Shown here piece by piece: positions 9,068 to 17,720 of a DNA stretch of 64,000 nt (within the stretch, counting starts at the first letter, position 1; each line of letters opens with the position of its first letter). Origin of the DNA: Planctomycetota bacterium (GTDB lineage: Bacteria; Planctomycetota; UBA1135; GCA-002686595); assembly GCA_020638855.1 (NCBI GenBank), contig JACKHT010000003.1, positions 1 through 64,000 of the forward strand, given 5' to 3'. A program made the translations under genes and the position numbers. Under the pieces are notes generated by a model. It worked only from the letters and a program-made list of their open reading frames with translations, was not told where the DNA came from and did no database searches.

Positions 9068-9881
9068 GCGCCCCGCTGGTTTGCAAAGCAGCCAGGACCC
9101 GCTCGCGATCCTGAGGCCGGCAAACCAACAGTTCCCCGTTGCGTGGATCGGCTTGGTTGTATCGTTGTGGCGATCCGTCCAAGCGGGACACATGCCACCC
9201 CAAGGCCCGCGCCACGCACTCGGGAGCGCACGTATCCCATTCCTTCAGGCCCACTTTGTGGGCATAGAGGTCGGCCTCCCCACTCAACAGCAGCGCAACT
9301 TTGTTGCCCACGCTGCCTGCCCGCACCAGTTGCGCGCCCAACTCGGAGGCCAAGGTCTCGACCCAGGGGGGTGTATGGCTGCGGCTGACAGCAATGCGGA
9401 GAGGACCGTCTTGCGGATCGGCACCCGAACGCAAGCCACCGCTGCCTTCCACACCCGCCGACTCGAAGCCCGGTCGCGCAATGCCCCACAGCACACGACC
9501 TTGGGCGGGCAAGGCGACGGCTCCCAACACGCACTGGCCCCCTTCGGTCAAGGCCACATGCACGGCCCAATCGTCGCGACCGGTGCGGTACTCCTTGGTC
9601 CCGTCCAGGGGATCGATCACCCAGGTGCGGGGTGTTTCCAGCCGGCGCGGGGAGTCCTGGGTTTCCTCGCTCAGGACCCCATCGTCGGGGTATCTGCCTA
9701 GCAGCATCCCCTGGATCCACGCGTCGCAGGTTTGGTCACCCACATCGCCGAGGATCTCATCGTGCCAGCGCCCGGATTGACGCAGGGCCAAGGCGCGGCG
9801 GCCGGCCGTACCCGCGGCCAGGATCGCAAAATCCAGGTCGGCTGCGATCGATGCGGCGATTTGGGGGCTTTGGGGGTCCAT
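9057..9881 (-). CDS. cysQ: Inositol-monophosphatase-family phosphatase, CysQ-like
   Basis: 274 aa. Carries the metal-binding signatures of the lithium-sensitive phosphatase family: SEETQD (Glu) and WVIDPLDGTKEYRTG (DPLDGT plus the KEY/F extension typical of 3'(2'),5'-bisphosphate nucleotidases), with a C-terminal WDTCAPE motif. The likely reaction is removal of the 3'-phosphate from PAP/PAPS, protecting sulfur assimilation, though inositol-phosphate activity cannot be excluded from sequence alone. It is transcribed in the same direction as a rhodanese gene upstream (start 9 bp from that gene's stop), a pairing that also hints at sulfur metabolism. Confidence 0.82.
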   Translation of the reverse strand: MDPQSPQIAASIAADLDFAILAAGTAGRRALALRQSGRWHDEILGDVGDQTCDAWIQGMLLGRYPDDGVLSEETQDSPRRLETPRTWVIDPLDGTKEYRTGRDDWAVHVALTEGGQCVLGAVALPAQGRVLWGIARPGFESAGVEGSGGLRSGADPQDGPLRIAVSRSHTPPWVETLASELGAQLVRAGSVGNKVALLLSGEADLYAHKVGLKEWDTCAPECVARALGWHVSRLDGSPQRYNQADPRNGELLVCRPQDRERVLAALQTSGALSS

Positions 9882-9890
9882 GGGATTGCG

Positions 9891-10427
9891 TCAGGCGCTG
9901 GGTCGGTGCAAAGCACCGGTCCAGGACCGAATGCCATCCTGCAGATTGTGCAGCCGCAGGAAACCTTGGGTTGCCAGAAACTGGCAAACCCCGGCCGAAC
10001 GACCACCCGAGGCGCAGTACACCAGCAAGGCCCGATCGCGCGGGATCTCTGCGAGCCGGGTTTCGATTTGATCCATGGGGATCCAGGTAGCCCCCGGAAT
10101 CATCCCGGAAGCGACCTCCTGGGCGGTTCGCACATCGATCCACACGGCTCCCTGTTCCTGGGCGAGCTTTTGGGCGGCGGAGGGGTCCACATCGTGGAAC
10201 GGCTGGTCGTCCGCGATCATCTCCGGGGTTAGCGGTTCGCCCGCAGCTAGCATGGAAATCCAGCGATTTTGGGCCTGAATCGACGATTCGAGTCCCTCGA
10301 TTTGCTGGGCCAGCCGGCGCCGGGCTTCGCGGTCCGAATCTGGCGAGCCTGCAGTGTTGGCGCGGGAACGGAGTAGGGCCACGAGGGCTACGATCAAGGC
10401 CAGGGCGGAAAGGATGGTGGGCAGCAA
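9891..10427 (-). CDS. Membrane-anchored rhodanese-domain protein
   Basis: 178 aa, with a TTG start; no ATG in frame precedes the membrane helix. A single N-terminal transmembrane segment (about 3-20) is followed by a charged linker likely to form a coiled coil (about 28-60) and a rhodanese domain (about 85-175). VWIDVRTAQEVASG, IPGATWIP and the active-site loop YCASGGRS with its Cys are all visible, so persulfide/sulfurtransferase activity is possible. The next gene on this strand is the cysQ-like phosphatase, suggesting a two-gene unit. It diverges from korA. Confidence 0.8.
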   Translation of the reverse strand: MLPTILSALALIVALVALLRSRANTAGSPDSDREARRRLAQQIEGLESSIQAQNRWISMLAAGEPLTPEMIADDQPFHDVDPSAAQKLAQEQGAVWIDVRTAQEVASGMIPGATWIPMDQIETRLAEIPRDRALLVYCASGGRSAGVCQFLATQGFLRLHNLQDGIRSWTGALHRPSA

Positions 10428-10587
10428 TTTGGATGGCTTGGAAGCGTGGATTCCGGGGGCGAAGTCTTACGGGAGTCTATAAGATGACGCGCTATCCCGC
10501 GGCACGGGAAATCCCCACGGATCGAACGGTCGGTCCACCCGCCATCCCCACGCACGCGCAGCCCCGCGGGGCTGCTTGGTACGGCCC

Positions 10588-12441
10588 ATGACCTCCAATT
10601 CGGAATCCACCCAGGAGCTACCCCTCCAGCAAGTCGATCGAGTCGTCATCCGCTTCGCGGGGGACTCAGGGGACGGCATCCAGATCACGGGAAGTCAGTT
10701 CACGATGACCAGCGCCATCGTGGGCAACGACCTGGCAACCCTGCCCGACTTCCCCGCAGAAATCCGCGCACCAGCCGGCACTCGCCCGGGTGTTTCGGGT
10801 TTTCAGATTCAGTTCAGCTCGAGCGACATCCACACCCCGGGCGATGCCCCCGACGTGTTGGTGGCCATGAACCCGGCGGCCCTGGTGGTCAACCTGAAAG
10901 AGCTCAAGCCGGGGGGAACCCTGGTGGTCAACACGGGCAACTTCAAGGAGCAGGACCTGCGCAAGGCCAAGCTCGACAAGAACCCGCTCGAGGACGGCTC
11001 GGTCGATGGCTACCGGGTCATCGAGGTGGACATCAACGAGCGCGTCAAAGAGGCATTGGCCGAGCTAACGATCAGTTCCAAGGACAAGGAACGCTGCAAG
11101 AACTTCTACACGCTAGGGCTGATGTACTGGCTGTACAGCCGCCCGCTGGAGCCCACCCTCAAATGGTTGGCCGACAAGTTCAAGCGCACGCCCGAGTTGG
11201 TTGAGGCCAACCAAATGGCCCTCAAGGCGGGGTACAACGCGGGGGACATCCGCGAGCTGTTCCATAGCCACTACGAGGTGCTCAAGACCGAGTCGATGCC
11301 GCCCGGAACCTATCGCAACGTGATGGGCAACCAGGCGACGGCGATTGGGCTGGTAGCCGGATCCAAGTTGGCCAATCTGCGCTTGGTTTTGGGCTCGTAC
11401 CCGATCACCCCGGCCTCCACGGTCTTGGAGACCCTGGCGGGCTACAAGTCGCATGGGGTGATCACCATCCAAGCCGAAGACGAAATCGCGGCCATTTGCG
11501 CGGCGATTGGAGCTTCCTACGGCGGTTGCTTGGGCCTGACCAGCACCTCCGGGCCTGGGATGGCGCTCAAGACCGAAGCCATGGGATTGGCAGTGGCCGT
11601 CGAGCTGCCCCTGGTGATCCTGGACGTGCAACGTGCGGGTCCGTCGACCGGCATGCCCACCAAGGTCGAGCAATCGGACCTTTTCCAGTCGATTCTCGGA
11701 CGCAACGGCGACACCCCGATGCCGGTGCTGGCCATTTCGCGGCCTTCGGATGCCTTCGAAATGGCGATCGAAGCGTGCCGCATCGCGGTCCAGTACATGA
11801 CCCCGGTCATCCTGCTTTCGGACAACTACATCGCCAACGGCGCCGAGCCTTGGCGTTTGCCCGAGATGGATTCGCTCAAGCCGTTCCCGGTTCACTTCCA
11901 CGACGATCCCTCCAACATGGAAGTGTTCGGCCGTAACGAACTGGGAGCCCGCCCGTGGATTCTGCCGGGGACCCCGGGAATGGAGCATCGCATTGGTGGT
12001 TTGGAGCGGGATTCGAAGGGCAACGTGTCCTACGACCCGGACAACCACCAGCGCATGACCTTGGAGCGTCAGAACAAGATTCTGAACATCGCCAAGACCC
12101 TGCCGAAGCCGACCATCCAGGGCGAGGCCCAGGGGGATGTATTGCTTTTGGGTTGGGGATCGACTGTAGGTGTGTTGACCCGTGTTTTCGAAGAGGCCAA
12201 AGCCAAGGGGCAGAAGGTCAGTCGCATCCACTTGCGCCACCTGTGGCCGCTCCCGCCCGGACTGGAAGACATCTTCGCGGGCTTCAAGAAGATCCTGGTG
12301 CCCGAATTGAACATGGGCCAGCTGGCTCGCCTGCTGCGCAGCGAGTTCCAACACCACGACTTCGTTTCCTTGCCCAAAGTGACGGGACAGCCTTTCCTCA
12401 CCCACGAGATCGTCAAAGAGGTCGATCGCATCCTCGCCTGA
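10588..12441 (+). CDS. korA: 2-oxoglutarate:ferredoxin oxidoreductase, fused gamma-alpha subunit
   Basis: 617 aa from ATG 10588; a TTG 12 bp upstream is also possible. Residues about 15-200 are the pyruvate/2-oxoacid ferredoxin oxidoreductase gamma domain (VVIRFAGDSGDGIQITGSQF), and about 230-610 are the alpha subunit (GSYPITPAS, TSTSGPGMALK, VQRAGPSTGMPTK). This gamma-alpha fusion is typical of the two-subunit KorAB type. With the beta subunit 7 bp downstream it should oxidise 2-oxoglutarate to succinyl-CoA, reducing ferredoxin, in the TCA cycle. Related 2-oxoacids cannot be excluded. Confidence 0.93.
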   Translation: MTSNSESTQELPLQQVDRVVIRFAGDSGDGIQITGSQFTMTSAIVGNDLATLPDFPAEIRAPAGTRPGVSGFQIQFSSSDIHTPGDAPDVLVAMNPAALVVNLKELKPGGTLVVNTGNFKEQDLRKAKLDKNPLEDGSVDGYRVIEVDINERVKEALAELTISSKDKERCKNFYTLGLMYWLYSRPLEPTLKWLADKFKRTPELVEANQMALKAGYNAGDIRELFHSHYEVLKTESMPPGTYRNVMGNQATAIGLVAGSKLANLRLVLGSYPITPASTVLETLAGYKSHGVITIQAEDEIAAICAAIGASYGGCLGLTSTSGPGMALKTEAMGLAVAVELPLVILDVQRAGPSTGMPTKVEQSDLFQSILGRNGDTPMPVLAISRPSDAFEMAIEACRIAVQYMTPVILLSDNYIANGAEPWRLPEMDSLKPFPVHFHDDPSNMEVFGRNELGARPWILPGTPGMEHRIGGLERDSKGNVSYDPDNHQRMTLERQNKILNIAKTLPKPTIQGEAQGDVLLLGWGSTVGVLTRVFEEAKAKGQKVSRIHLRHLWPLPPGLEDIFAGFKKILVPELNMGQLARLLRSEFQHHDFVSLPKVTGQPFLTHEIVKEVDRILA

Positions 12442-12448
12442 TACCGCC

Positions 12449-13450
12449 ATGACCCTCCAAGACCCCCCGAAGCGGACCCGCAAGGACTTCCAATCCGATC
12501 AAGAAGTCCGCTGGTGCCCTGGCTGTGGCGACTACGCCATCCTGGCCAGCGTCCAAAAGTACATGGCCGAAGCCGGCGTGGACCCGGCCAAGACCGTGGT
12601 GGTCAGCGGCATCGGCTGTTCCAGCCGGTTCCCGTACTACATGAACACCTATGGGTTCCACACCATCCACGGGCGTGCACCCGCGATCGCTACGGGTCTC
12701 AAGGTCGCGCGACCCGATCTGGACGTGTGGTTGATCACCGGCGACGGGGATTCCATGTCGATCGGTGGCAATCACCTGATCCACGTGCTGCGGCGCAACG
12801 TGAACATCACCATCCTGATGTTCAACAACGAGATCTACGGCCTGACCAAAGGGCAGTACTCGCCCACTTCGCCGGTCGGAACCGTGAAGAAGAGCACGCC
12901 GATGGGATCGGTCGACCGCCCCTTCAACCCGTTGCAGCTGGTGCTGGGTAGCCAAGCCACGTTCGTGGCGCGCAGCGTCGATGCGGACCCCGGTCACCTG
13001 GGCAAGATCCTCAAGGCTGCCCATGAGCACCAGGGCACCTCGTTCGTGGAGATCCTCCAGAACTGCGTGATCTTCAACAAGGATTTCTACAAGGACGCGA
13101 TGGAACGTTCGGTGCGTCCGGACAAAACCGTGGACCTCGTGGCGGGTGAGCCCGTCGTGTACGGCAAGGAGCGCGACAAGGGTCTGCGCTTCCACGACAT
13201 GCAAGTCGAGGCCTGCGCTCCTGGCGACGCCTTGGTCTGGAATCCTTCTGGTCCGAACTCGGCTCCCGGGTTCCTCATGGCGGGTCTTTCGGAACAAGCG
13301 GGCATGCCGACCCCGATTGGCATTTTCCGCGACTACCAAGCATTGCGTTACGACACCGAGGTCAACTCGCAGGTCCAAAAGGCGGTTGCCAAGTCGGGCC
13401 AAGGAAACCTCAAGGACCTGGTCTACGCCGGGGAAACCTGGCAGGTCTAG
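12449..13450 (+). CDS. korB: 2-oxoglutarate:ferredoxin oxidoreductase beta subunit
   Basis: 333 aa. The N-terminal CPGCGDYA and the later GIGCSSR provide the cluster-binding cysteines, and ITGDGDSMSIG followed by FNNEIYGLTKGQ is the thiamine-diphosphate/Mg site. Length matches KorB. It pairs with the gamma-alpha subunit gene 7 bp upstream to form the ferredoxin-dependent enzyme. A strong hairpin follows 33 bp after the stop, before the convergent gene. Confidence 0.94.
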   Translation: MTLQDPPKRTRKDFQSDQEVRWCPGCGDYAILASVQKYMAEAGVDPAKTVVVSGIGCSSRFPYYMNTYGFHTIHGRAPAIATGLKVARPDLDVWLITGDGDSMSIGGNHLIHVLRRNVNITILMFNNEIYGLTKGQYSPTSPVGTVKKSTPMGSVDRPFNPLQLVLGSQATFVARSVDADPGHLGKILKAAHEHQGTSFVEILQNCVIFNKDFYKDAMERSVRPDKTVDLVAGEPVVYGKERDKGLRFHDMQVEACAPGDALVWNPSGPNSAPGFLMAGLSEQAGMPTPIGIFRDYQALRYDTEVNSQVQKAVAKSGQGNLKDLVYAGETWQV

Positions 13451-13483
13451 CGACTAGGGCCAAGCAAGGCATGAGCCTAGTCG

Positions 13484-13516
13484 GGGGGCGCAGCGATTGG
13501 GTTCGCTGCGTCCCCC
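13484..13516. terminator. Hairpin between convergent genes, likely bidirectional terminator
   Basis: The arms CGCAGCGA (13489-13496) and TCGCTGCG (13503-13510) pair perfectly around a 6-nt loop. The stem continues with five more G:C pairs (13484-13488 with 13512-13516) past one bulged T. It sits between the stop of korB and the stop of the small convergent gene at 13524. There is no clear T tract. Confidence 0.7.
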
Positions 13517-13523
13517 GCCTCGA

Positions 13524-13811
13524 TCAACGCAATTTCTCGACTTCGCCCAGCGCCTTCCAGCTCTGAACCAAGTGGGCGTCGAGCTTGAAGTCTCGGTGCT
13601 TGACGTCGACGCCGTAGGTGGCGGTCTCGCGAACCCACTGCTCGGCGGTGTTCCCAGCGGAATCGGGGGAGCCCGGATCCCAAAGGTCGCAATCGTGCAT
13701 CAGCACTTCGAAGCCGTTGCAGAGATCAAAACGGCCGATGCAGATCGTGCCATCGCTGCACTCCACCACGAGGTTCATCCCGTGGGGGGCATCCATGATG
13801 TTGTTGGACAT
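13524..13811 (-). CDS. Small conserved-looking cytosolic protein, unknown function
   Basis: 95 aa from the ATG at 13811, which lies 7 bp after the stop of the upstream S51-like gene; a longer frame would run into that gene. It is acidic and rich in Cys, His and Asp (VVECSDGTICIGRF, VLMHDCDLWD), with no signal peptide or membrane helix. I do not recognise the family. The beginning reads like a small beta-barrel ligand fold (LVVECSDGT..GRFD). Tight spacing implies co-expression with the S51-like secreted protein. Confidence 0.6.
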   Translation of the reverse strand: MSNNIMDAPHGMNLVVECSDGTICIGRFDLCNGFEVLMHDCDLWDPGSPDSAGNTAEQWVRETATYGVDVKHRDFKLDAHLVQSWKALGEVEKLR

Positions 13812-13818
13812 GAGAAGT

Positions 13819-14670
13819 CTATTCGAACCAGTTGTACACTTCGCCGCGGGCAAAGGAGTGGAATTGGGCGTTGCGCACCGAATGGGTTGAATCCTTGTCG
13901 ATCCACGTTTTCTTGGCCTTGCGGGCATCGATCACCAAGGTCGGTCCGCTACCGAGCATGTACATGTCATCGTTCAAGATGCGGACTGCCGCGCCAGCGT
14001 CCAGGCACAGGGCGACCAAGCGCACTTGGTCGAAGACGGCCGAGGCGGCCTGAGCGAGGCGGTTGTCCTCCAGAATCTTGGTGACGACGAGCCCGGGCCA
14101 AAGCCCGAGGCCGCGGATCGGTTTGACCGAAAGATGCACCATCGGAGGCGGATCGATCGGACCTTCGAGGAAGGTCACGCCGAGGACGCCAGCCACCGCA
14201 CCCGCCCCCCCGACGATCGCGCCTTGCATGCGCCAGCGCGTGAAGCGGCTCGCAACGGCGTGGGCCGAGAGTTCGCGCATCAGCCGGCTCGGGGAACCGT
14301 CGGCGAACCAAATCACGTTGGCTCCATCGAGCAAGGCGATGGCGGATTCGTTGTCCAGCTCCTCGAGGATCGTGACCGACTGGATGCCCATGGCTTCGAA
14401 GGCCTGCTTCTCTTTTTGGCCCCGGTCTTCGGCCTCGCTGGCCTGGGGCAGGATGACCACGTTGGGCGCCGCGCCCCCGGCGTTGCCCAGGGCTTCCACC
14501 ATGGCATCTTGGAAAGCGTCGAGGCTGCCTAGGCAGATCACGGAGCCTGCTTTGGAGACCTCTTGCTGGACATCGGGTTCCTGACCCCACGTGGCTGGGG
14601 TGGAAGGGCCCGCGGAGACCGCCACGAGGGCTAGGGTTCCCGCGAGGATCGGGACAAGGATACGAAGCAT
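13819..14670 (-). CDS. Secreted peptidase-S51/cyanophycinase-like protein lacking the catalytic serine
   Basis: 283 aa with an N-terminal signal peptide (about 1-29). The core follows the cyanophycinase/peptidase E layout: VVILPQAS (about 71-78), LDGANVIWFADGSPSRL, then GAIVGGAGAVAG where active members have GGTSAGA. At the nucleophile position (about residue 157) there is Gly instead of Ser, and the Gln of the GGDQ-type motif is replaced as well. It is probably catalytically dead and may serve as a binding or scaffold protein. It lies between fbp (upstream, 4 bp) and a 95-aa gene (downstream). An intact cyanophycinase is encoded at 38073. Confidence 0.7.
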   Translation of the reverse strand: MLRILVPILAGTLALVAVSAGPSTPATWGQEPDVQQEVSKAGSVICLGSLDAFQDAMVEALGNAGGAAPNVVILPQASEAEDRGQKEKQAFEAMGIQSVTILEELDNESAIALLDGANVIWFADGSPSRLMRELSAHAVASRFTRWRMQGAIVGGAGAVAGVLGVTFLEGPIDPPPMVHLSVKPIRGLGLWPGLVVTKILEDNRLAQAASAVFDQVRLVALCLDAGAAVRILNDDMYMLGSGPTLVIDARKAKKTWIDKDSTHSVRNAQFHSFARGEVYNWFE

Positions 14671-14674
14671 GGGG

Positions 14675-15667
14675 CTAGGAAAGGTGTTTGAGGACGAGGT
14701 CGACTTCGTCGGGGCTGCCCATCACGACGCTCACGCGATCATGGACGTCGCCCGGCTGGAGCTCCATCGTACGCTCCGACCCTGAGTAGGCCTTCCCCCC
14801 GGCCTGTTCCACCAACATTGCCATCGGATTTGCTTCGTACATCAGGCGTAGTTTGCCCTTGGGCGCGCTTTGGGTGGGCGGATACAGGAAGACCCCGCCC
14901 CGGATCAGGGTGCGGTGCACGTCGGCCACCATGGCACCCGCGTAGCGGCTCGAGTAGCCGTTCTTGTGGGCCCAAGCGAGGTAGTTCTGGTATCCCTCGG
15001 GGAAGCTGTCCACGTAGGCCTCGTTGATCGAGTAGGACTTGCAGGCCTTGGGGATCTTGAGGTCCTTCTCGACCATCAGGAACGAGCCAATCGAGGGATC
15101 CAGGACGAACATCTGGACGCCGTTGCCGGTGGTCATCACCAGGATGGTCGATGGTCCGTAGAGCACGTAGCCGGCAGCCACTTGGCGGATCCCAGGCTGC
15201 AGCACGGCCTTCTCCATGGGCTTGGCTCGCCGGTCATGGGCCAGGATGCTGAAGATCGTGCCGACGCCCCCGCAAACATCGATGTTGGAGGATCCATCCA
15301 AAGGATCGAAGAGGGCGATGTAGGGACGTTCGGGATCGTTGGAGGTGCGTAGGATGATCGGCTCCTCGTTCTCCTCCGAAGCGACGATGGCGAGCCCGGC
15401 CCGGCTCCCTAGGCAGCGCAGTAGGGTCTCGTTGGCGATCACGTCGAGCTTCTGCTGGACCTCACCTTGCACATTCTCGGAATCCAAGCTGCCCAGGATG
15501 TCTTCCAGCCGGGCGCGCCGACAGCGGGCGGAGATGTACTTCGTCGCCAGGGTGATGGCGGAGAGGATCCAGGTCAGTCGACCGGTGGCGCCCGGAAAGC
15601 GCTTTTCCTCGTCCAGCAAGTAGGTCTGCACAGAAACGAGTCCGCCGTTGGGGTCTTCCAGATACAT
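14675..15667 (-). CDS. fbp: Fructose-1,6-bisphosphatase class 1
   Basis: 330 aa from ATG 15667, the usual length; the frame stays open upstream but that part is not family-like. Signature FDPLDGSSNIDVCGGVGTIF supplies the metal ligands, with SEENEEP upstream, YCLYGPSTILV-like and VADVHRTLIRGGVFLYP downstream. It hydrolyses fructose 1,6-bisphosphate to fructose 6-phosphate in gluconeogenesis. It precedes the serine-less S51-like gene by only 4 bp, so those genes are probably co-transcribed. Confidence 0.95.
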   Translation of the reverse strand: MYLEDPNGGLVSVQTYLLDEEKRFPGATGRLTWILSAITLATKYISARCRRARLEDILGSLDSENVQGEVQQKLDVIANETLLRCLGSRAGLAIVASEENEEPIILRTSNDPERPYIALFDPLDGSSNIDVCGGVGTIFSILAHDRRAKPMEKAVLQPGIRQVAAGYVLYGPSTILVMTTGNGVQMFVLDPSIGSFLMVEKDLKIPKACKSYSINEAYVDSFPEGYQNYLAWAHKNGYSSRYAGAMVADVHRTLIRGGVFLYPPTQSAPKGKLRLMYEANPMAMLVEQAGGKAYSGSERTMELQPGDVHDRVSVVMGSPDEVDLVLKHLS

Positions 15668-15885
15668 AGGTGGGGGGGCAGGAAACCGAGTGGAGCCCGA
15701 AGCAGGGCAGTTGGCAGGGCCACGGGGCAGCCTACCCACAACGGCGGGATGCCCAACGAATGGTTCCCCGGTTTCCAGGCCTTTGCAACCTATCTAGGCT
15801 GGATCTTTGGTTTGGGCGGTCTCGGCCCGGGGCACCCCATGGGGCCTTAGGCCCCCATCGGGGCGGATGGGGGTCCCCAGAACGC

Positions 15886-15920
15886 AAGCGGCCCGCTCCC
15901 CAGGGGGGAACGGGCCGCTT
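15886..15920. terminator. GC-rich hairpin terminator downstream of secreted-protein gene
   Basis: AAGCGGCCCG (15886-15895) pairs perfectly with CGGGCCGCTT (15911-15920). On the plus strand it is followed by TTTTT, and on the minus strand by a weaker T-containing stretch. It lies 36 bp beyond the stop of the minus-strand gene at 15957. A smaller CTAGGTT/AACCTAG hairpin (15933-15952) lies between the two. Confidence 0.65.
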
Positions 15921-15956
15921 TTTGGGCTGTGCCTAGGTTAGGCGCAACCTAGCCGA

Positions 15957-17558
15957 TCACTGGCAGAACTGAACCTGAATACCGGCCGTCGTGTTCGACG
16001 TGGAGTTCGGGTTGAGGTCACGGTACCAGTACTGGAAGTTCCAGGTCTCGCCGGGCATGAATTGCATGCCGAAGGGACCGTTGTTGAGGTCAGGCTGCAG
16101 GGTGACGAAGCCAAAGATCCCCGAGTTGAGGATGTATTGGTTTTCGTTCCAGCGCACGATGCCAGCACCCAAGCACAGGTTGCCTTGGCTGTTGGTCAGC
16201 GGGCCGGAAGCCTGGTTGGGGGCCATGATGAAGTAACCGAACTGACCGGTGGGCAGCTGGGTGACGACGAATTCCAGGTCGTTGGCAACCACGTTCGGGG
16301 TGCCGTTGATTTGGAAGGCGGCGCCGGCCGGGTTGGCCGAGTTGCCGTTGGCGGAGCAGTAGGGGGTGAAGGAACCACCGGTGCAGCCGGTGCAAACGTC
16401 GCCGGGGACGATGACGTCCGCGGTCAGCGAGGTGCCCACGCCGGGGGCGAACAGGCCCACGTTCGCGGAGCCGAGGCTGGCGGCCGGGGCCGCGCCGCTC
16501 TCGAAGCTGAAGTTGTACATCATGTCCCAACGAATCGCGTTGGCGTTCGGGTTCGAAGCGTACGACTCGGTGGTCCAGCTGGGGGCATTGCCCGTGGTGG
16601 ACGCGGTCCAATCGGTGTTTTCCCACGGGGAACCACTGTGGTGGTCGACATCGTGGAAGCCCAGGTTGGAGAGGTCACAGGTGACCGCGGGAAGCGAGAA
16701 CGATCCAACCGCTTGGTTGGAGTTGAAGTTCATCACGGCGTAGTCGTAGCGGTAGAAGCCTTGACCGATGTCGGTGGCCTTGGAGGCCACGAAGATGTAT
16801 CCGTTGACGCCCGGGCCGCCTTCGTCGGTGTTCACCAACTCAGCGATGTGCACGTCGGGGTGCTCCGCTTGCCAAGCAAAGATCGCCGGGTCAAACATGT
16901 GCACCGAACCCACGTTTTGCAGGTTGCTGACGCTGCCGTTGACGAAGCGGAACTCTTGCCAAGACCCGTTGTTGCGCGCGTTGCCGGCCATCTGGTCGTG
17001 CTCGCTGATGTACACCGACTCGGCGATGTACACCGAGTTGGGGTCCGCAGCTTCCGCAGCGGGGATTTGGATGCGTCCGCGCAGGGGCAGGGCACCGCTG
17101 GCGGTAACCCAGCTGTTGGGCCAAGCACCCGTGGTGGGGTTGAGCTGCCACTTGGCCACGCCGCCAGCGCCGTCGTTCAGGCCCGAACCGTAGGTGTCGG
17201 CGCAGCCGATGCCCAGGGTGGAGCAGGGGGTCGCTTGGCAGTTGCCGCAGGACGGCTCGCTGACCGCGCAGAAGGAGTCCTTCAGCCAAGCGTAGCCCAA
17301 CATCTCCATTTTCCCGTCGTAGATACGGTACATGGTGGTTGCGATGGCCGGGGACTGGCGGTTGCTGGGAGTCCAGTTGATCAGGACGTTGCCAACGTTG
17401 CAGGACGTCGTGGCAAAGGAATAGGCAAGCAGCCCGTTCGCGGTGCCGTAGTAAGCGTAGTCGCTACCACCGGCGACCTTGGACACGGCCACGTCTTGGG
17501 CCATTGCAAGCGGGGTTGCCATAAGACCCGCGGCAATCAGGAGATGTTTTTTGAGCAT
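15957..17558 (-). CDS. Secreted protein with C-terminal WNFQ-type module, unknown function
   Basis: 533 aa from ATG 17558; the signal peptide (about 1-21, ending AMA-QD) fixes the start. It is rich in Asn, Gly, Thr and aromatic residues. A cluster of cysteines occurs at about 100-130 (CAVSEPSCGNCQATPCSTLGIGC) and a CTGC pair before the C-terminal module. The last about 130 residues (GQFGYFIM, CLGAGIVRW, GETWNFQYWYRD) match the C-terminus of the other large secreted protein at 21676. That module may be a cell-surface or sorting domain; this is inference. No enzymatic motif recognised. Confidence 0.72.
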   Translation of the reverse strand: MLKKHLLIAAGLMATPLAMAQDVAVSKVAGGSDYAYYGTANGLLAYSFATTSCNVGNVLINWTPSNRQSPAIATTMYRIYDGKMEMLGYAWLKDSFCAVSEPSCGNCQATPCSTLGIGCADTYGSGLNDGAGGVAKWQLNPTTGAWPNSWVTASGALPLRGRIQIPAAEAADPNSVYIAESVYISEHDQMAGNARNNGSWQEFRFVNGSVSNLQNVGSVHMFDPAIFAWQAEHPDVHIAELVNTDEGGPGVNGYIFVASKATDIGQGFYRYDYAVMNFNSNQAVGSFSLPAVTCDLSNLGFHDVDHHSGSPWENTDWTASTTGNAPSWTTESYASNPNANAIRWDMMYNFSFESGAAPAASLGSANVGLFAPGVGTSLTADVIVPGDVCTGCTGGSFTPYCSANGNSANPAGAAFQINGTPNVVANDLEFVVTQLPTGQFGYFIMAPNQASGPLTNSQGNLCLGAGIVRWNENQYILNSGIFGFVTLQPDLNNGPFGMQFMPGETWNFQYWYRDLNPNSTSNTTAGIQVQFCQ

Positions 17559-17720
17559 GTGCAGAGATTCAGGTTTTGGGATCGTGAGATCGGTAACAGG
17601 TGGAAGGGTCTGGTGACAGCTCGGCAGAAGGAACCAAGACTCTCCTCGGGAAGTGTAACCCGATTCCACCACCTTGGGGGGCCATGGATCTGGTCTAGGC
17701 TTAAGACGCGACCTGGCCTT

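Noticed and set aside
13451..13523. Possible small RNA gene around the hairpin after korB
   Set aside because: A strong hairpin between convergent stops is better explained as a bidirectional terminator.
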